Shown: in pieces, positions 35,185-44,646 of the stretch
Position numbering within the stretch: position 1 is the stretch's first letter
How the letters are laid out: every line of letters begins with the position of its first letter
Source: CAZUCE01 sp964619265
GTDB lineage: Bacteria > Planctomycetota > UBA1135 > GCA-002686595
Direction: 5' to 3'
Assembly (NCBI GenBank): GCA_964619265.1
Contig: CAZUCE010000011.1
Span: 1-64,000 of the forward strand
Length of the DNA: 64,000 nt
The notes under the pieces: model-generated
Database searches by the model: none
Seen by the model: the letters and a program-made list of their open reading frames with translations, nothing else
What the model was told of the DNA's origin: nothing
Made by a program: the position numbers and the translations under genes

Positions 35185-36383
35185 GGATCGCCGTCCTAAC
35201 CTCGCTGTTCCCGAGCGAGGAGCGTCCGCGCGAGGGAATCTTCGCTGAGCGACGCTGGCAAGCCTTCGCCGAACGCGGACACGAGGTGCTTGTGGTTTGT
35301 CCTGTGCCCTTCGCGCCGCCCGGCCTCGGCGGGGCCAAGGCTGAATTTCGGAGAATGGCCGCCCACGAACAACGCGGCATGCTCGCCGTGCGCCGCCCGC
35401 GCTACTTGCATCTCCCAGGGCGGCTCGGGCCATGGGCTGCGACCTCGAGCGCCGTGCGCTTTGCCCGAGCTGGCCGAACTCCGGTCCAGGCCTTCCAGCC
35501 CGAAGCCATCGTCCTCGACTACGCCTGGCCGGCGGCTGCACTGGTCCGATTGACCAAGATTCCATGCCTATTGTCTGGGCGGGGCAGCGATGTGCTCGCG
35601 GTGGCGCAAGACCCGCAATTGGCTCCCAAGCTGTCTCAGGCTTTGCGCGAGTGTGCGGGGTATTTCGCTGTGTCCCAGGATTTGGTTCGCGCCATGGACG
35701 AGCTTTCGGGACGCCTGGGCGCGGGACAACTGCTGGAAAACGGAGTAGACACCGACCGCTTCGCCCAAGGACCCAAGGGGCCGGCACGCGCTGCTCTGGG
35801 GCTCGATGGGCCCGGCATCTTGGTGGGCACCATCGGGCATCTCATCCCCCGCAAAAACCCGTTGCTGGCCCTAGACGCTTTCCTTGAAGCGGCGCCAACG
35901 GATGCCCGCTTGGTGTTCGCGGGGCGCGGAGAACTAGAGCCCGAGCTGCGCCGCCGAATCCAAACGCTCGGCGCGGGCGATCGCGTGCGGCTGCTGGGCG
36001 AGCTATCCCCGGATAGGCTGGCGCTCCTGTATCAAGCCCTGGACGCTTTGCTGTTGACCAGTTCCCGCGAAGGCCGGCCCAACGTCGTCCTGGAGGCCTT
36101 CGCGAGTGGCACACCGGTCGTGGCCACGCCAGCCGGCGGAACACCGGAACTGTTTGAGTCGCCCACCGGCGAACGGGTGGACCCAGGCCTGGCCTCGGAC
36201 GGCTCCCGCGAGGCCGTCGTCCACGCCCTGGCCCGGGTCTTGGCGAGCCCGCCCAGCGGGGACCTGCTTCGGCGCACCGTGGAGTCTCGCACCTGGTCTG
36301 CCTGCGCGGAACGTCTCGAAGGCTTGCTGAAAACGGTGCTCCGCTTGAACCCTGCGTGCCGAAAACACCCCGCCGGCGACTAG
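35181..36383 (+). CDS. GT4 family glycosyltransferase
   Basis: GT-B fold glycosyltransferase of 400 residues. Seen: an N-terminal acceptor domain starting RIAVLTSLFPSEERPREGIFAE, in the style of TuaC-like enzymes, SGRGSDVL, LENGVDTDRF, and a C-terminal nucleotide-sugar domain with GTIGHLIPRKNP, FAGRGELEPELRR, LLTSSREGRPNVVLEAFASGTPVVATP in pieces with the EGRPNVVLE retaining-enzyme motif. TTG start at 35181 overlaps the amidotransferase stop (TTGA), so it is co-translated. Donor and acceptor sugars are unknown. Confidence 0.92.
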   Translation: MRIAVLTSLFPSEERPREGIFAERRWQAFAERGHEVLVVCPVPFAPPGLGGAKAEFRRMAAHEQRGMLAVRRPRYLHLPGRLGPWAATSSAVRFARAGRTPVQAFQPEAIVLDYAWPAAALVRLTKIPCLLSGRGSDVLAVAQDPQLAPKLSQALRECAGYFAVSQDLVRAMDELSGRLGAGQLLENGVDTDRFAQGPKGPARAALGLDGPGILVGTIGHLIPRKNPLLALDAFLEAAPTDARLVFAGRGELEPELRRRIQTLGAGDRVRLLGELSPDRLALLYQALDALLLTSSREGRPNVVLEAFASGTPVVATPAGGTPELFESPTGERVDPGLASDGSREAVVHALARVLASPPSGDLLRRTVESRTWSACAERLEGLLKTVLRLNPACRKHPAGD

Positions 36384-36395
36384 CCTGCTCCGGCC

Positions 36396-37631
36396 ATGCG
36401 GATTCTCTATCACCACCGGACCAAGGCCGACGACGGCCAAGCGGTTCACATCCGCTCGCTGCAGCGGGCTTTCGCAGGCCTGGGGCACGAGGTCTTTGAA
36501 GTTGGGCTGGTCGAGCACGGCCAGGGAGATGCGCGATCCACGGCGCCCGAAGATCCCTCCGCTAGCACCTCGGAAAATGCCCGCGGCAAATCGTGGAACT
36601 GGGTCGATCGCATTCCCAATGGGGTGCGCGAGCTGCTCGAGCTCGGCTACACCGTCCCGGGGCGTTGGAAGGTGGCCAAGGAGCTGGACCGAATCCGGCC
36701 AGACTTCGTCTACGAACGCTACGCGTTTGGAAATGCCGGCGGTGTCCTGGCCGCCCGGGCCCGGGCCATTCCGATTTACCTGGAAGTCAATTCGCCCATG
36801 GCGCTCGAGCTCAGCCGCACGCGGGGACTCAGATTCCCTGGACTGGCGCGGCGCTCCGAGCGATTCGTACTGACGCGCGCCACGCGGGTGCTGTGTGTGA
36901 CCCAAGTGCTAGCCGACCTCTTGGCAGCCGAAGGCGTTCCGCCCGAGAAGATGTTGGTCACCCCCAACGGGGTGGACCTTGAATCCTACGCAGAGCCCTT
37001 CGACCCGGTGGCACGCGCCGAGGCCGAGCGACTCTTGGGACTCGAGTCGGCGCCGCCCTCCGAAGCCGGCGCGGCCCGCGGCTGCGTGCTGGGATTCGTC
37101 GGTTACTACCGGGACTGGCATCGCCTGGACCTAGCTCTCGAAGCCCTGACCCAGCCGGGGCTCGAGCGCGCTCAGCTGGTCTTGGTGGGCGAAGGGCCCG
37201 CCCGTGAAGGCTTGGAGCGGCGTGCCAAGGAATTGAACGTCACCGACCGGCTGCGCTTTGCCGGAAAACGTGCCCACAGCGAAATCCCGCGTCTCCTGCC
37301 GGCCTTTGACATCGGACTTGTCCCCGCGATCAACTCGTACGCCTCACCGCTCAAACTGCACGAGTACATGGCCGCTGGCCTGGCCTGTGTCGCTCCCGAT
37401 CAACCCAATCTTCGGGAAGTTCTCCAGCACGATCACGACGCCGTCCTGGTTCCCCCTGGAGACCCTGAAGCCTTCTCCTCGGCGGTCCTCGAGCTGGCCC
37501 GCGATCCGAATCGAGTTCGCCGGCTGGGCCTGGCTGCCCGAGGTACCGTGGAGTCCCGCGAATTGACCTGGGCCGGAAATGCCCGACGGGTTTGCGAGCT
37601 GCATGCCACCATTCAACCGAGCAAGCCATGA
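36396..37631 (+). CDS. GT4 family glycosyltransferase
   Basis: Second GT-B glycosyltransferase, 411 residues. Seen: MRILYHHRTKADDGQAVHIRSLQRAF, an N terminus found in glycosyltransferases of EpsH/exosortase loci, YERYAFGNAGG, VTPNGVDLESY, FVGYYRDWHRLD, LVGEGPAREGLER, FAGKRAHSEIPRLLPAFDIGLVP in pieces and SPLKLHEYMAAGLACVAPD near the C terminus, the nucleotide-sugar binding motif. A TAGCCT box (overlapping the previous stop codon) ends 9 bases before the ATG. The stop overlaps the ATG of the deacetylase gene. Sugar specificity unknown. Confidence 0.92.
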   Translation: MRILYHHRTKADDGQAVHIRSLQRAFAGLGHEVFEVGLVEHGQGDARSTAPEDPSASTSENARGKSWNWVDRIPNGVRELLELGYTVPGRWKVAKELDRIRPDFVYERYAFGNAGGVLAARARAIPIYLEVNSPMALELSRTRGLRFPGLARRSERFVLTRATRVLCVTQVLADLLAAEGVPPEKMLVTPNGVDLESYAEPFDPVARAEAERLLGLESAPPSEAGAARGCVLGFVGYYRDWHRLDLALEALTQPGLERAQLVLVGEGPAREGLERRAKELNVTDRLRFAGKRAHSEIPRLLPAFDIGLVPAINSYASPLKLHEYMAAGLACVAPDQPNLREVLQHDHDAVLVPPGDPEAFSSAVLELARDPNRVRRLGLAARGTVESRELTWAGNARRVCELHATIQPSKP

Positions 37632-38494
37632 GCACTGACCGCATCCCGCACGCGCTCTCCTTCGACGTGGAAGAGTTCTTTCAGGTGGCCAACTTTACCG
37701 AGCACTTCCCGCGTGCCTCCTGGGACGACCAGGCGTCGCGAATCGACATCGGGATGAAGGTGTGCTTCGACCTGCTCGAACGCCATCAGGCCAAGGCCAC
37801 CTTCTTCTTCCTGGGTTGGGTCGCCGAACGCAGGCCGGATCTGGTCCAGCGTTGCCTGGCGGGTGGTCACGAGGTCCAAAGCCACGGGTACGAGCATTCC
37901 TTCCTGGCAGACCTCGGGCCCGAGGGGCTTGAATCCGACCTCGAACGAACCGAACAGGCCCTGGTGGCCGCCGGCGCTCCCCGGCCGACCGGTTTCCGCG
38001 CATCGACGTTCACGCTCACCCGTGAAACCGACTTCGCCTTCGAGATCCTGGCGCGACGCGGCTATCGCTACGACTCCTCCGTGCACCCGATCTCTCACCC
38101 AACGTACGGAATCGCCGACTTCGAGCCGGGGATCAGTCGCGTCGAAACGGCCTCGGGGCCGCTCATCGAATACCCGGTCTCCACCCTGCGCGCCTTCGGT
38201 CGCAACTGGCCGGTTGGAGGTGGGGGATACTTCCGCCTGTTGCCTTCCTCGGCAACGGAGAAGGCCTGGGCCCGCCTCGAAAAAACAGGGCGGCCCGGTT
38301 GCTTGTACTTGCATCCCTGGGAATTCGACCCGGATCAACCGCGAGTGAACGCCGGCCGATTCGCTCGATTCCGCCATTACCTCAACTTGGACCGCACGGC
38401 ACTCCGGCTGGAGCGCCTCCTCGAGCGCTACCGATTCGTAAGCCTGGGCGAAGTGCTTTCTGAGCGCGGCTGGCTGGAGCCACAAACGGCCTAG
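37628..38494 (+). CDS. polysaccharide deacetylase, exosortase-A/PEP-CTERM locus type
   Basis: NodB-fold deacetylase that would remove acetyl groups from amino sugars of the exopolysaccharide. 288 residues from ATG 37628 (ATGA overlap). Seen: HALSFDVEEFFQV with the catalytic/metal Asp, KATFFFLGWVAERRPDL, GHEVQSHGYEHS with the metal-binding His pair, GFRASTFT, YDSSVHPISHPTYG, VSTLRAFGRNWPVGGGGYFRLLP in pieces and YLHPWEFDPDQPR. The last blocks belong to the DUF3473-type C-terminal extension typical of the XrtA-associated subfamily. No signal peptide seen. The gene converges on the giant TPR gene with a 15-base gap. Confidence 0.94.
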   Translation: MSTDRIPHALSFDVEEFFQVANFTEHFPRASWDDQASRIDIGMKVCFDLLERHQAKATFFFLGWVAERRPDLVQRCLAGGHEVQSHGYEHSFLADLGPEGLESDLERTEQALVAAGAPRPTGFRASTFTLTRETDFAFEILARRGYRYDSSVHPISHPTYGIADFEPGISRVETASGPLIEYPVSTLRAFGRNWPVGGGGYFRLLPSSATEKAWARLEKTGRPGCLYLHPWEFDPDQPRVNAGRFARFRHYLNLDRTALRLERLLERYRFVSLGEVLSERGWLEPQTA

Positions 38495-38509
38495 GCTCTA
38501 CTTCGAGGC

Positions 38510-41500
38510 CTACTTCGGGGCGCCTTGCGCGGAAGGGGCAGCTTCGTCTTCGGAAGCCTCCGCGGGCTCTGGCTCCGGAATCGACAGGGCCTCTGCCAGA
38601 TTGCGCAGAGCACGAAGACCGTCGACCTCCAGCGGGTCCGTACTGGAAGCGATCTGTTTGTCCAAGATGGAAACCGCGAGGTCCTTCTTCTCGTAGCTCC
38701 CAGCACGCACCAAGGCCGAGGCGTATACATAGCCCAGCTCACCCCGGGTCAGGAAGGGCTCCCCGACATCCGCTCGACTCCATAAAGCCCCAAGGATGGT
38801 CAGGCCGCGATCGACATTCGAGAAGGCCGAATTGACCAGCGATTTCCCGCGCATGAATTCAAGCCGAGTGAGATCGGGCAGCTCGCGGTCCAAGCTACGA
38901 ATTTGCTGCACAAGCCGCTCGACCTCCGGGTGATTGGATCCGAGGGAAGCCAGCACCTCGGCAATTCGCCGGAGAGCGCGTGTCTCGGGGACCATCTGCC
39001 GAATGCTCTCGTACCATTCGATCGCGCTCTGGTACTCCCCCTGGGCCTCAAAGCAGCGGCCCAAGTGCAGCCACAGATCCAGGTCGGCCGGCTTGCTCTC
39101 CATCAGTTCTCGAACGAACCGTTCGGCTTCGACGGGATCGTAGGTCAGATAGAACGCGAGCCATGCTTCGGCCGAATCGGACTCAAGCGGTTCGCCGGCC
39201 AGGGTCGCGCGAAATTTGCCCAGACGATCGAAGGCTCGCGCCACCCCAAGGCGCGGGTTGGTGGGCGTCGAGGCAATGTCGAGCTCCGCAAGTCGCAGCG
39301 CGATTCGAGGATCGCTGGGCAACAAGAGAGCGAGAGACTCCATTTCGAGCCGCTCGGCACCGACGGTTCGCTCTCCCTCCGCCGTCAACTCAGACCACAG
39401 CTCGAGGTATTCAGACACGTAGCTCTCCGCCAAATCGGATTCCGCACGATCAAAGAAGCTCGTATAAGCGTCGAGCGTGACGGGGGTTCGACCCAGGCTA
39501 CGTGCGATCCGGGCCAAAACCGGTCGAGCGGCCAACAGACCCGGATACAGCTCGTTGGTTTCCAAGGCCAAATTCAGGGCGCCTTCCAGATCGCCACTAC
39601 GCTCCAAGGCGACCGCCCGTGCGAGCCGAAGCTCGGGCGCTTCCCCTGCGGGCCCGACCGCACGCCCGGTTGCCACTTGACGCACCGCGAGCTGCTCGAT
39701 GCGTTCGGGATGGTCCAGGCGTTCGACGCGACGCAGGAGCAGAGCATCCGCCAAGTCCCAGGCGGGTTCGAACCCGGGGTGAAGCTTGAGGAGCTTCTCC
39801 AAGCGCACCTCCGCTTCTGCAAATTCGCCCGCGTTCTGCTCGGAGCGAGCCGCGATGTACTCCAGCCACATCGAACCGGGCGGATTGAATTCCGCGTCCG
39901 GAATGGAACTCTCCAGCCACAAGCGCCATTCCGATCGTTCGAGAACCACGATCAAGGCCAGAGTGTGGCGCGGGTCCCGGCGATTTTTGGCCACGCCCGG
40001 CTGTCCGCGCAAGAGTTCGCGGGTGATGCGGGTGCCATCGGGCCCGAAGCGAGCCGGGGCTAGGATTTCGCGACCGGCAAGCGCATCGACGGCCAGACGC
40101 GCCAGGGACACGAGCGGGTCGGTGGTTTCCAGCTCAAGAGCCGCCAATTGCGCGTCGGCTTCGTCGAGCCGATCCTCCAGCGCAGCTAACACGGCGCCCT
40201 CGAGTGGTGTGGGAACGAACTCCGAGTCGCGCAGGTCGGAGGCGTAACCGGGCAACCCGGTCCAGCCCCCGGTCTGAATCGCGAGCAACATGCGCCCAAG
40301 ATCCGCCGACCCATCCGCGAACCAGGCCTGAGCGCGCTGCAATGCAGCGGACGCCGAAGGCGGAGTCCCCCGAATCAAGTGAACCAAGGCCAGCCGAAGG
40401 AGCAATTGGGCCCGGAGCTCTCCGAGTTCGACGGTCGAACCGGCCTCGATCAAGCCCCGAGTCGGGTCCCAGGAGTGGACAGCATCCAGGGGAGAAGATT
40501 CGCCGGGAACTTCGGGCTCGGCTAGCCATGCGCTTTCGTGCTGGTCTAGAAACTCGAACAATTGGAGCGCCGGATCGTTGAGCCCAGCGCGAACAAGCTC
40601 GTCCCCAGCGGCCATGGCTAGCGTCAAATCCAGCGCGGAGGTTTGCTCGAAGTGTTGAAGGGTCTTCTCTAGAAGGCGACCGTTGCGCAGCGCGAGAGCT
40701 GCGTCGATTGCAAGACGGAGCGCCGCGGAATGCTCTGGGGAGCCTTCCGGAATCGCTTCCAAGCGCCCAAGGCAAAGGTGTGGGCGACCGAGCTCTAGCT
40801 CCGCCTCGGCAGCCAACAGGATCGCGCGCCGGGCTAACTCAGGCCGGTCCGCCTGCGCCTGTGAGATTTCCTCGCCCCCCGGTTCTGAGTCTCCCGGTTC
40901 TGAGTCTCCCGGTTCTGAGCCCCCCGGTTCTGAGCCCGCTTCGTTTCCGCGCGGTTCTTCCGCCTCGGGCTCTCCCAAAGCTCGCAGCGCCAAGTCCGCT
41001 CGGCCCCGATCGATCAACTGACGGACAAAGGTATGGCGACCGGTTGCTTCGGGATCGGCCTGCATGAGGCGCAGGAACTGGCCCGATGTCAATTCGCCGG
41101 CCTCCCAAAGCTCACGCAGCTCGTTCAAGACCGGCTTGTAGCCGGGAGCCAGTTCCAAGCGCCGAAGCAGAAGCTCGATGCGTTCCTCGGGTCGTCCGAG
41201 CGCTTGCAGAATGCGAAGGCGAACATCGAGAGCGGGCAAGAAGTCGGGCATCTTGCCGGACAGGTACTCCGCGATTTCGAGGGCGTCCGCCAGGTCCGAG
41301 TTCTCCAAGCGGCGCTCGGCCAAGCGCAAAAGCACGTAGGCGCTTTCGTTCTCAGATGGGTAGGACAAACCGGCCTCATTGAGCCGGTTGAGCGAGAGGT
41401 CAATGTCGATGCCGCGCTCGATCAGGGCAGCTTCTCCGAACTGGCGCCAGCGTGATTCCAGGGCGTCTCCCCGGGTGGGAAGCAGGCGAATCGCGTGCCC

Positions 41501-42880
41501 CATATTTTCCGCTGCCACATAGGCATCGTCGCCGCGTTCCCAACGTATTTCGGCGAGCTTGCGAAAGGCCTCCCCGTTTCCCTCGGGATCCAGACGCGTG
41601 GCTTGCCGGAGTGCCTCGAATTCGGCCTCCGGCCGACCCGAACGCTTTTCAAGCGACGCAAGCTCGCGCCAGGCCCGTCCCCGCGCACCAGGAATCGGCT
41701 CCGCAGAGTCAGCCCGTGCGTAGCTTCGAAGCAGCTGATCGCCCTCCCGAGCCTTGCCAATCCGAACCAGCGCGATCCCGCTGTAGAAAAGGCCTGCGTC
41801 TTGCCGCTGCCTGGAATCGCGCAGGTATTTTGGACTTTGGCGCAGCTCACTGCCCACGGCGAGCAACCGATTCCACTCCTGGGCTTCGAACAAGATCTTC
41901 CCCCAATGCGGAAGGAAGTCGACGCCGAGTTTGGCTTCGTCCGTTCGGGGAAGAGCCGCTTGAATGACGTCGGCCGCGGCCTCCGGTCGGCCTTGGGCAG
42001 CGAGCGCACTGGCCAAGACCTGCAGGCTACCTGGGTCCTTGGAGGCCAACTCCTGAGTCAAGCTCGCCAAGCCGAGATCCACAGCCAGGGTGGGCCGTCC
42101 CGTAAGCAGCAAATCCCTGGTGAGCGCTTCGATGACCCGGCCGTGGACCCTGTCTCCGGTGGCCAACACGTTCTCTTCTCGGGCGGCTCCAAACGCGGCC
42201 GTGAGGTCGGGGATCATGACCCGGGCGTCCCGCAGGCTCCGCGAATTGTCCCGGTTGAATTGGGACTCGAGGTCTGCCAGGTCGGCCGCGCGAAACGGAT
42301 CGGTTGGATGGCTGTGCACAATTCGCTCGGCAAGCGCCAACCGGTCCGCTGCGATACGGGGAGGAAGCGCATCGGTCAACAGCCGGGAGAATTCCTCGAA
42401 CCCGTCCTCAGCCATAGCTTGCAGAGCACGGGCTTTCTGTTGGTGGGTAAATCGGTGCCAGGGAATCTCACCCAAGATTTGATCGAAGATCTCCACCGCT
42501 TCCTCGTAGCGGCCCGCGGCCAAGTGAACATCTCCGATCCGCAGCTTCCACTTGGTTTCATTCTCCGTGTCCAACTGGATCAAGTGCTCCAGGTCGCCGA
42601 GTGCTGAATCCCCGGCTCGGCACCGGATCAGTGCTGCCGCACGGTGCTCGAGCAGATCGGCGTAGAGTTCCGGGTCAGACTCGCTGGTGACCTTGGAAAG
42701 CGCTAGATCAAGCTCATGGAAGGCTCGGTCGAAATCCGGCGGATCCTCTTCGTCGAGACGCACCCGGATCGACTCCAGAAGCTCTTCCGGAGAACGATCG
42801 CTGGAACCGACCACGAGGCGGGTCAGCGAAACACCAACCACCAGGGCCAGCAAGAGGAGGAGCCAGGTCGATTTGTTCAT
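38510..42880 (-). CDS. giant membrane-anchored TPR protein
   Basis: 1456 residues. Seen: an N-terminal hydrophobic helix (STWLLLLLALVVGVSL) that is either a signal anchor or uncleaved signal, then TPR-like helical repeats over almost the whole length (for example LAAGRYEEAVEIFDQILGEIPW, a block near 640-780 and another near 1250-1400). A low-complexity segment of four SEPG-type pentapeptides lies near residues 648-667. The C terminus is Glu/Ala/Pro-rich. No catalytic motif. TPR proteins of exosortase-type loci are known; here it may scaffold export or secretion, which is inference. A TAAAGT box lies 12 bases before the ATG. It converges on the deacetylase. Confidence 0.82.
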   Translation of the reverse strand: MNKSTWLLLLLALVVGVSLTRLVVGSSDRSPEELLESIRVRLDEEDPPDFDRAFHELDLALSKVTSESDPELYADLLEHRAAALIRCRAGDSALGDLEHLIQLDTENETKWKLRIGDVHLAAGRYEEAVEIFDQILGEIPWHRFTHQQKARALQAMAEDGFEEFSRLLTDALPPRIAADRLALAERIVHSHPTDPFRAADLADLESQFNRDNSRSLRDARVMIPDLTAAFGAAREENVLATGDRVHGRVIEALTRDLLLTGRPTLAVDLGLASLTQELASKDPGSLQVLASALAAQGRPEAAADVIQAALPRTDEAKLGVDFLPHWGKILFEAQEWNRLLAVGSELRQSPKYLRDSRQRQDAGLFYSGIALVRIGKAREGDQLLRSYARADSAEPIPGARGRAWRELASLEKRSGRPEAEFEALRQATRLDPEGNGEAFRKLAEIRWERGDDAYVAAENMGHAIRLLPTRGDALESRWRQFGEAALIERGIDIDLSLNRLNEAGLSYPSENESAYVLLRLAERRLENSDLADALEIAEYLSGKMPDFLPALDVRLRILQALGRPEERIELLLRRLELAPGYKPVLNELRELWEAGELTSGQFLRLMQADPEATGRHTFVRQLIDRGRADLALRALGEPEAEEPRGNEAGSEPGGSEPGDSEPGDSEPGGEEISQAQADRPELARRAILLAAEAELELGRPHLCLGRLEAIPEGSPEHSAALRLAIDAALALRNGRLLEKTLQHFEQTSALDLTLAMAAGDELVRAGLNDPALQLFEFLDQHESAWLAEPEVPGESSPLDAVHSWDPTRGLIEAGSTVELGELRAQLLLRLALVHLIRGTPPSASAALQRAQAWFADGSADLGRMLLAIQTGGWTGLPGYASDLRDSEFVPTPLEGAVLAALEDRLDEADAQLAALELETTDPLVSLARLAVDALAGREILAPARFGPDGTRITRELLRGQPGVAKNRRDPRHTLALIVVLERSEWRLWLESSIPDAEFNPPGSMWLEYIAARSEQNAGEFAEAEVRLEKLLKLHPGFEPAWDLADALLLRRVERLDHPERIEQLAVRQVATGRAVGPAGEAPELRLARAVALERSGDLEGALNLALETNELYPGLLAARPVLARIARSLGRTPVTLDAYTSFFDRAESDLAESYVSEYLELWSELTAEGERTVGAERLEMESLALLLPSDPRIALRLAELDIASTPTNPRLGVARAFDRLGKFRATLAGEPLESDSAEAWLAFYLTYDPVEAERFVRELMESKPADLDLWLHLGRCFEAQGEYQSAIEWYESIRQMVPETRALRRIAEVLASLGSNHPEVERLVQQIRSLDRELPDLTRLEFMRGKSLVNSAFSNVDRGLTILGALWSRADVGEPFLTRGELGYVYASALVRAGSYEKKDLAVSILDKQIASSTDPLEVDGLRALRNLAEALSIPEPEPAEASEDEAAPSAQGAPK
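40880..40939. repeat. 15-bp tandem repeat inside the giant TPR gene
   Basis: Four 15-bp copies beginning GGTTCTGAG at 40880, 40895, 40910 and 40925; the first two are identical and the last two differ at the end. On the coding (minus) strand they encode pentapeptide repeats of the form (D/G)SEPG, in a Gly/Glu-rich linker. In-frame copy-number change is expected here. Confidence 0.9.
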
Positions 42881-42938
42881 CGGGGAAGTCGGACTTTACC
42901 GCCCGAGATGGATGGGGCGGGCCCTTGATCGGCGTCGG

Positions 42939-44453
42939 TTAGCTCTGGGATCCGCCCTCAGGGACACCTGAGGATTCGGTCCGGGTGGATACGGCGGCCC
43001 CCAAGCCGTGCTTGCGAAGCTTGTCGAACAACGTGCTGCGGCCAATTTGGAGCAGTTCACAAGCCCGCCCACGGTGGCCGCCGGCGGCCGCCAAGGCGTG
43101 CTCAAGGATCCGCCGCTCGGCTTCGCGCAGCTGGTCGGCCAAGGACCCGGGAATCTCAAGGCTGGATTCTGAGTGGGCCTCGGGTGCGGGAGGAGACGGG
43201 CGGCCGGGACCTGGAGCGGCTTCGCTCGCCCCGCTGGCCTTCGAAACCTGGGGGTCCGCGGCCGGCGGCAGGCTCTCGCGCCGGCCCAGGGGCGTCCTGA
43301 GCCGCAGGGACTCCGGAAGGTGATCCGGACGGATTTCCGGACCACTCGACAGAATCGACGCCCGCTCCAAGGCGTTGCGCAACTCGCGGACGTTGCCCGG
43401 CCAGTCGTAGGCCAAGCACAACCCCAGAGCCTTGGGAGATAGGCTCCGCGGCGGGCCGCCCGACTCGCCCGCCAGCTCCGCCAGAAAATGTTCCGCGATC
43501 CGCGGCACGTCGCCCGGCCGCTCCCGAAGCGGAGGTGGCTCGAGAACGATGACCTGAATTCGAAAGTACAGGTCCTCGCGGAACTTCCCGCGCGCCACCA
43601 GGACTTCGAGATCCTCATTCGTGGCGCAAACGACCCGGACGTCGACTTCCCGGGTGCGAGCTTCACCGACCCGCTCCAGGCGCCCTTGCTCGAGCACCCG
43701 CAAGAGCTTGACCTGCAGGTCCAAGGGGGCGGTGGCCAGTTCATCCAAAAAGAGCGTGCCGCCCGAAGCTGCTTCGAACTTCCCTTCGCGCGCCCGATCC
43801 GCCCCTGTGAAGGCTCCCGCTGCGTGCCCAAAGAGCTCGCTTTCGAGCAAGCCTTCGGCAAGCGCCCCGCAGTGAACTTCAACGAAAGGTCCCTCCGCCC
43901 GATCGCTTGCGTCGTGCAAGGCGCGAGCGAGCTCGGTTTTGCCTGTACCACTCTCCCCGAGAATCAGCACGCTGGCGCGGCTGGGAGCCACCTTGCGCAC
44001 CAACCCGAACAGTTCGCCCATGCGCGGCTCATCGGAGACCAGGCGCCCAAGCTCAAAGCGCGGCCCAGCTGCCTGGCGCAGCTCCAAATTTTCGGCCTCG
44101 AGCCGCAGCTCCCGCAGAGCGCGTTCGACCGCCCGCTCGGCCTCGGCGGGGTCCACCGGACGAGCCAGGACCCCGTAGAGATTCGGCGCGCCGATCGGCA
44201 CGGCGGCGGTCCCGAAGGTGTCGAATAGAATTCGGCCAGGCGGGGGCGAGCCGGCAGCCTGCTCATCGAGCCAGGCGACGCTGAAGTTGCGGGATTCGGC
44301 CAGGACCAAATCGAACTCCTCACTACCGAGCAGCCGCTCGGCTTCCTGGCGGTCGCTGGCGATTCGAATCCGGTGGCCGCGCTGGCCCAGGCGCTCGGGC
44401 AAATCCCCGAACGCGCGGGGATCGGGGTCGAGGAGCAGGAGGCGGGAGGACAT
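42939..44453 (-). CDS. sigma-54-dependent activator with degenerate receiver domain
   Basis: NtrC-family enhancer-binding protein, 504 residues. Seen: an N-terminal receiver-like domain (1-120) in which the phosphoacceptor Asp is Glu53 (FDLVLAES) and the conserved Lys is replaced (VLARPVD), a sigma-54 AAA+ domain (about 140-380) with GESGTGKTELA, intact GAFTGAD, GGTLFLDEL and WPGNVRELRNALERA, a Pro/Ser/Ala-rich linker of about 60 residues, and a Fis-type helix-turn-helix (EHALAAAGGHRGRACELLQIGRSTLF in pieces). Such regulators occur in exosortase-type loci (PrsR-like). It likely activates sigma-54 promoters for polysaccharide genes without normal phosphorylation. The giant TPR gene lies 58 bases downstream on the same strand. 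Confidence 0.92.
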   Translation of the reverse strand: MSSRLLLLDPDPRAFGDLPERLGQRGHRIRIASDRQEAERLLGSEEFDLVLAESRNFSVAWLDEQAAGSPPPGRILFDTFGTAAVPIGAPNLYGVLARPVDPAEAERAVERALRELRLEAENLELRQAAGPRFELGRLVSDEPRMGELFGLVRKVAPSRASVLILGESGTGKTELARALHDASDRAEGPFVEVHCGALAEGLLESELFGHAAGAFTGADRAREGKFEAASGGTLFLDELATAPLDLQVKLLRVLEQGRLERVGEARTREVDVRVVCATNEDLEVLVARGKFREDLYFRIQVIVLEPPPLRERPGDVPRIAEHFLAELAGESGGPPRSLSPKALGLCLAYDWPGNVRELRNALERASILSSGPEIRPDHLPESLRLRTPLGRRESLPPAADPQVSKASGASEAAPGPGRPSPPAPEAHSESSLEIPGSLADQLREAERRILEHALAAAGGHRGRACELLQIGRSTLFDKLRKHGLGAAVSTRTESSGVPEGGSQS

Positions 44454-44646
44454 GGGGAGAATCGGGCGCCAAAGTCACTCGGGTCGCGGCTGGGTGCGGT
44501 CCGATCCAAGAGGGCCCTTCCGACCTATCGGACAGCGGGTCCGGATGGCTGGACCCTTCCCGCCTCCTGTCCGGATCTCCGGTCCTCGCGCGGTACCCTG
44601 CTTGCTCGCGCCCTCCGATCCGCCCCAGCACACCCACTCCCCGCAC

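Noticed and set aside
34342..35787. 481-codon open frame antisense to the amidotransferase and a GT4 gene
   Set aside because: Arg/Ala/Pro-rich sequence without recognisable domains, opposite two genes with clear catalytic motifs.
38903..42607. Long plus-strand frames (386 and 370 codons) inside the giant TPR gene
   Set aside because: The minus-strand frame has TPR pattern and an N-terminal membrane helix; the plus frames have neither and look like codon-bias shadows.
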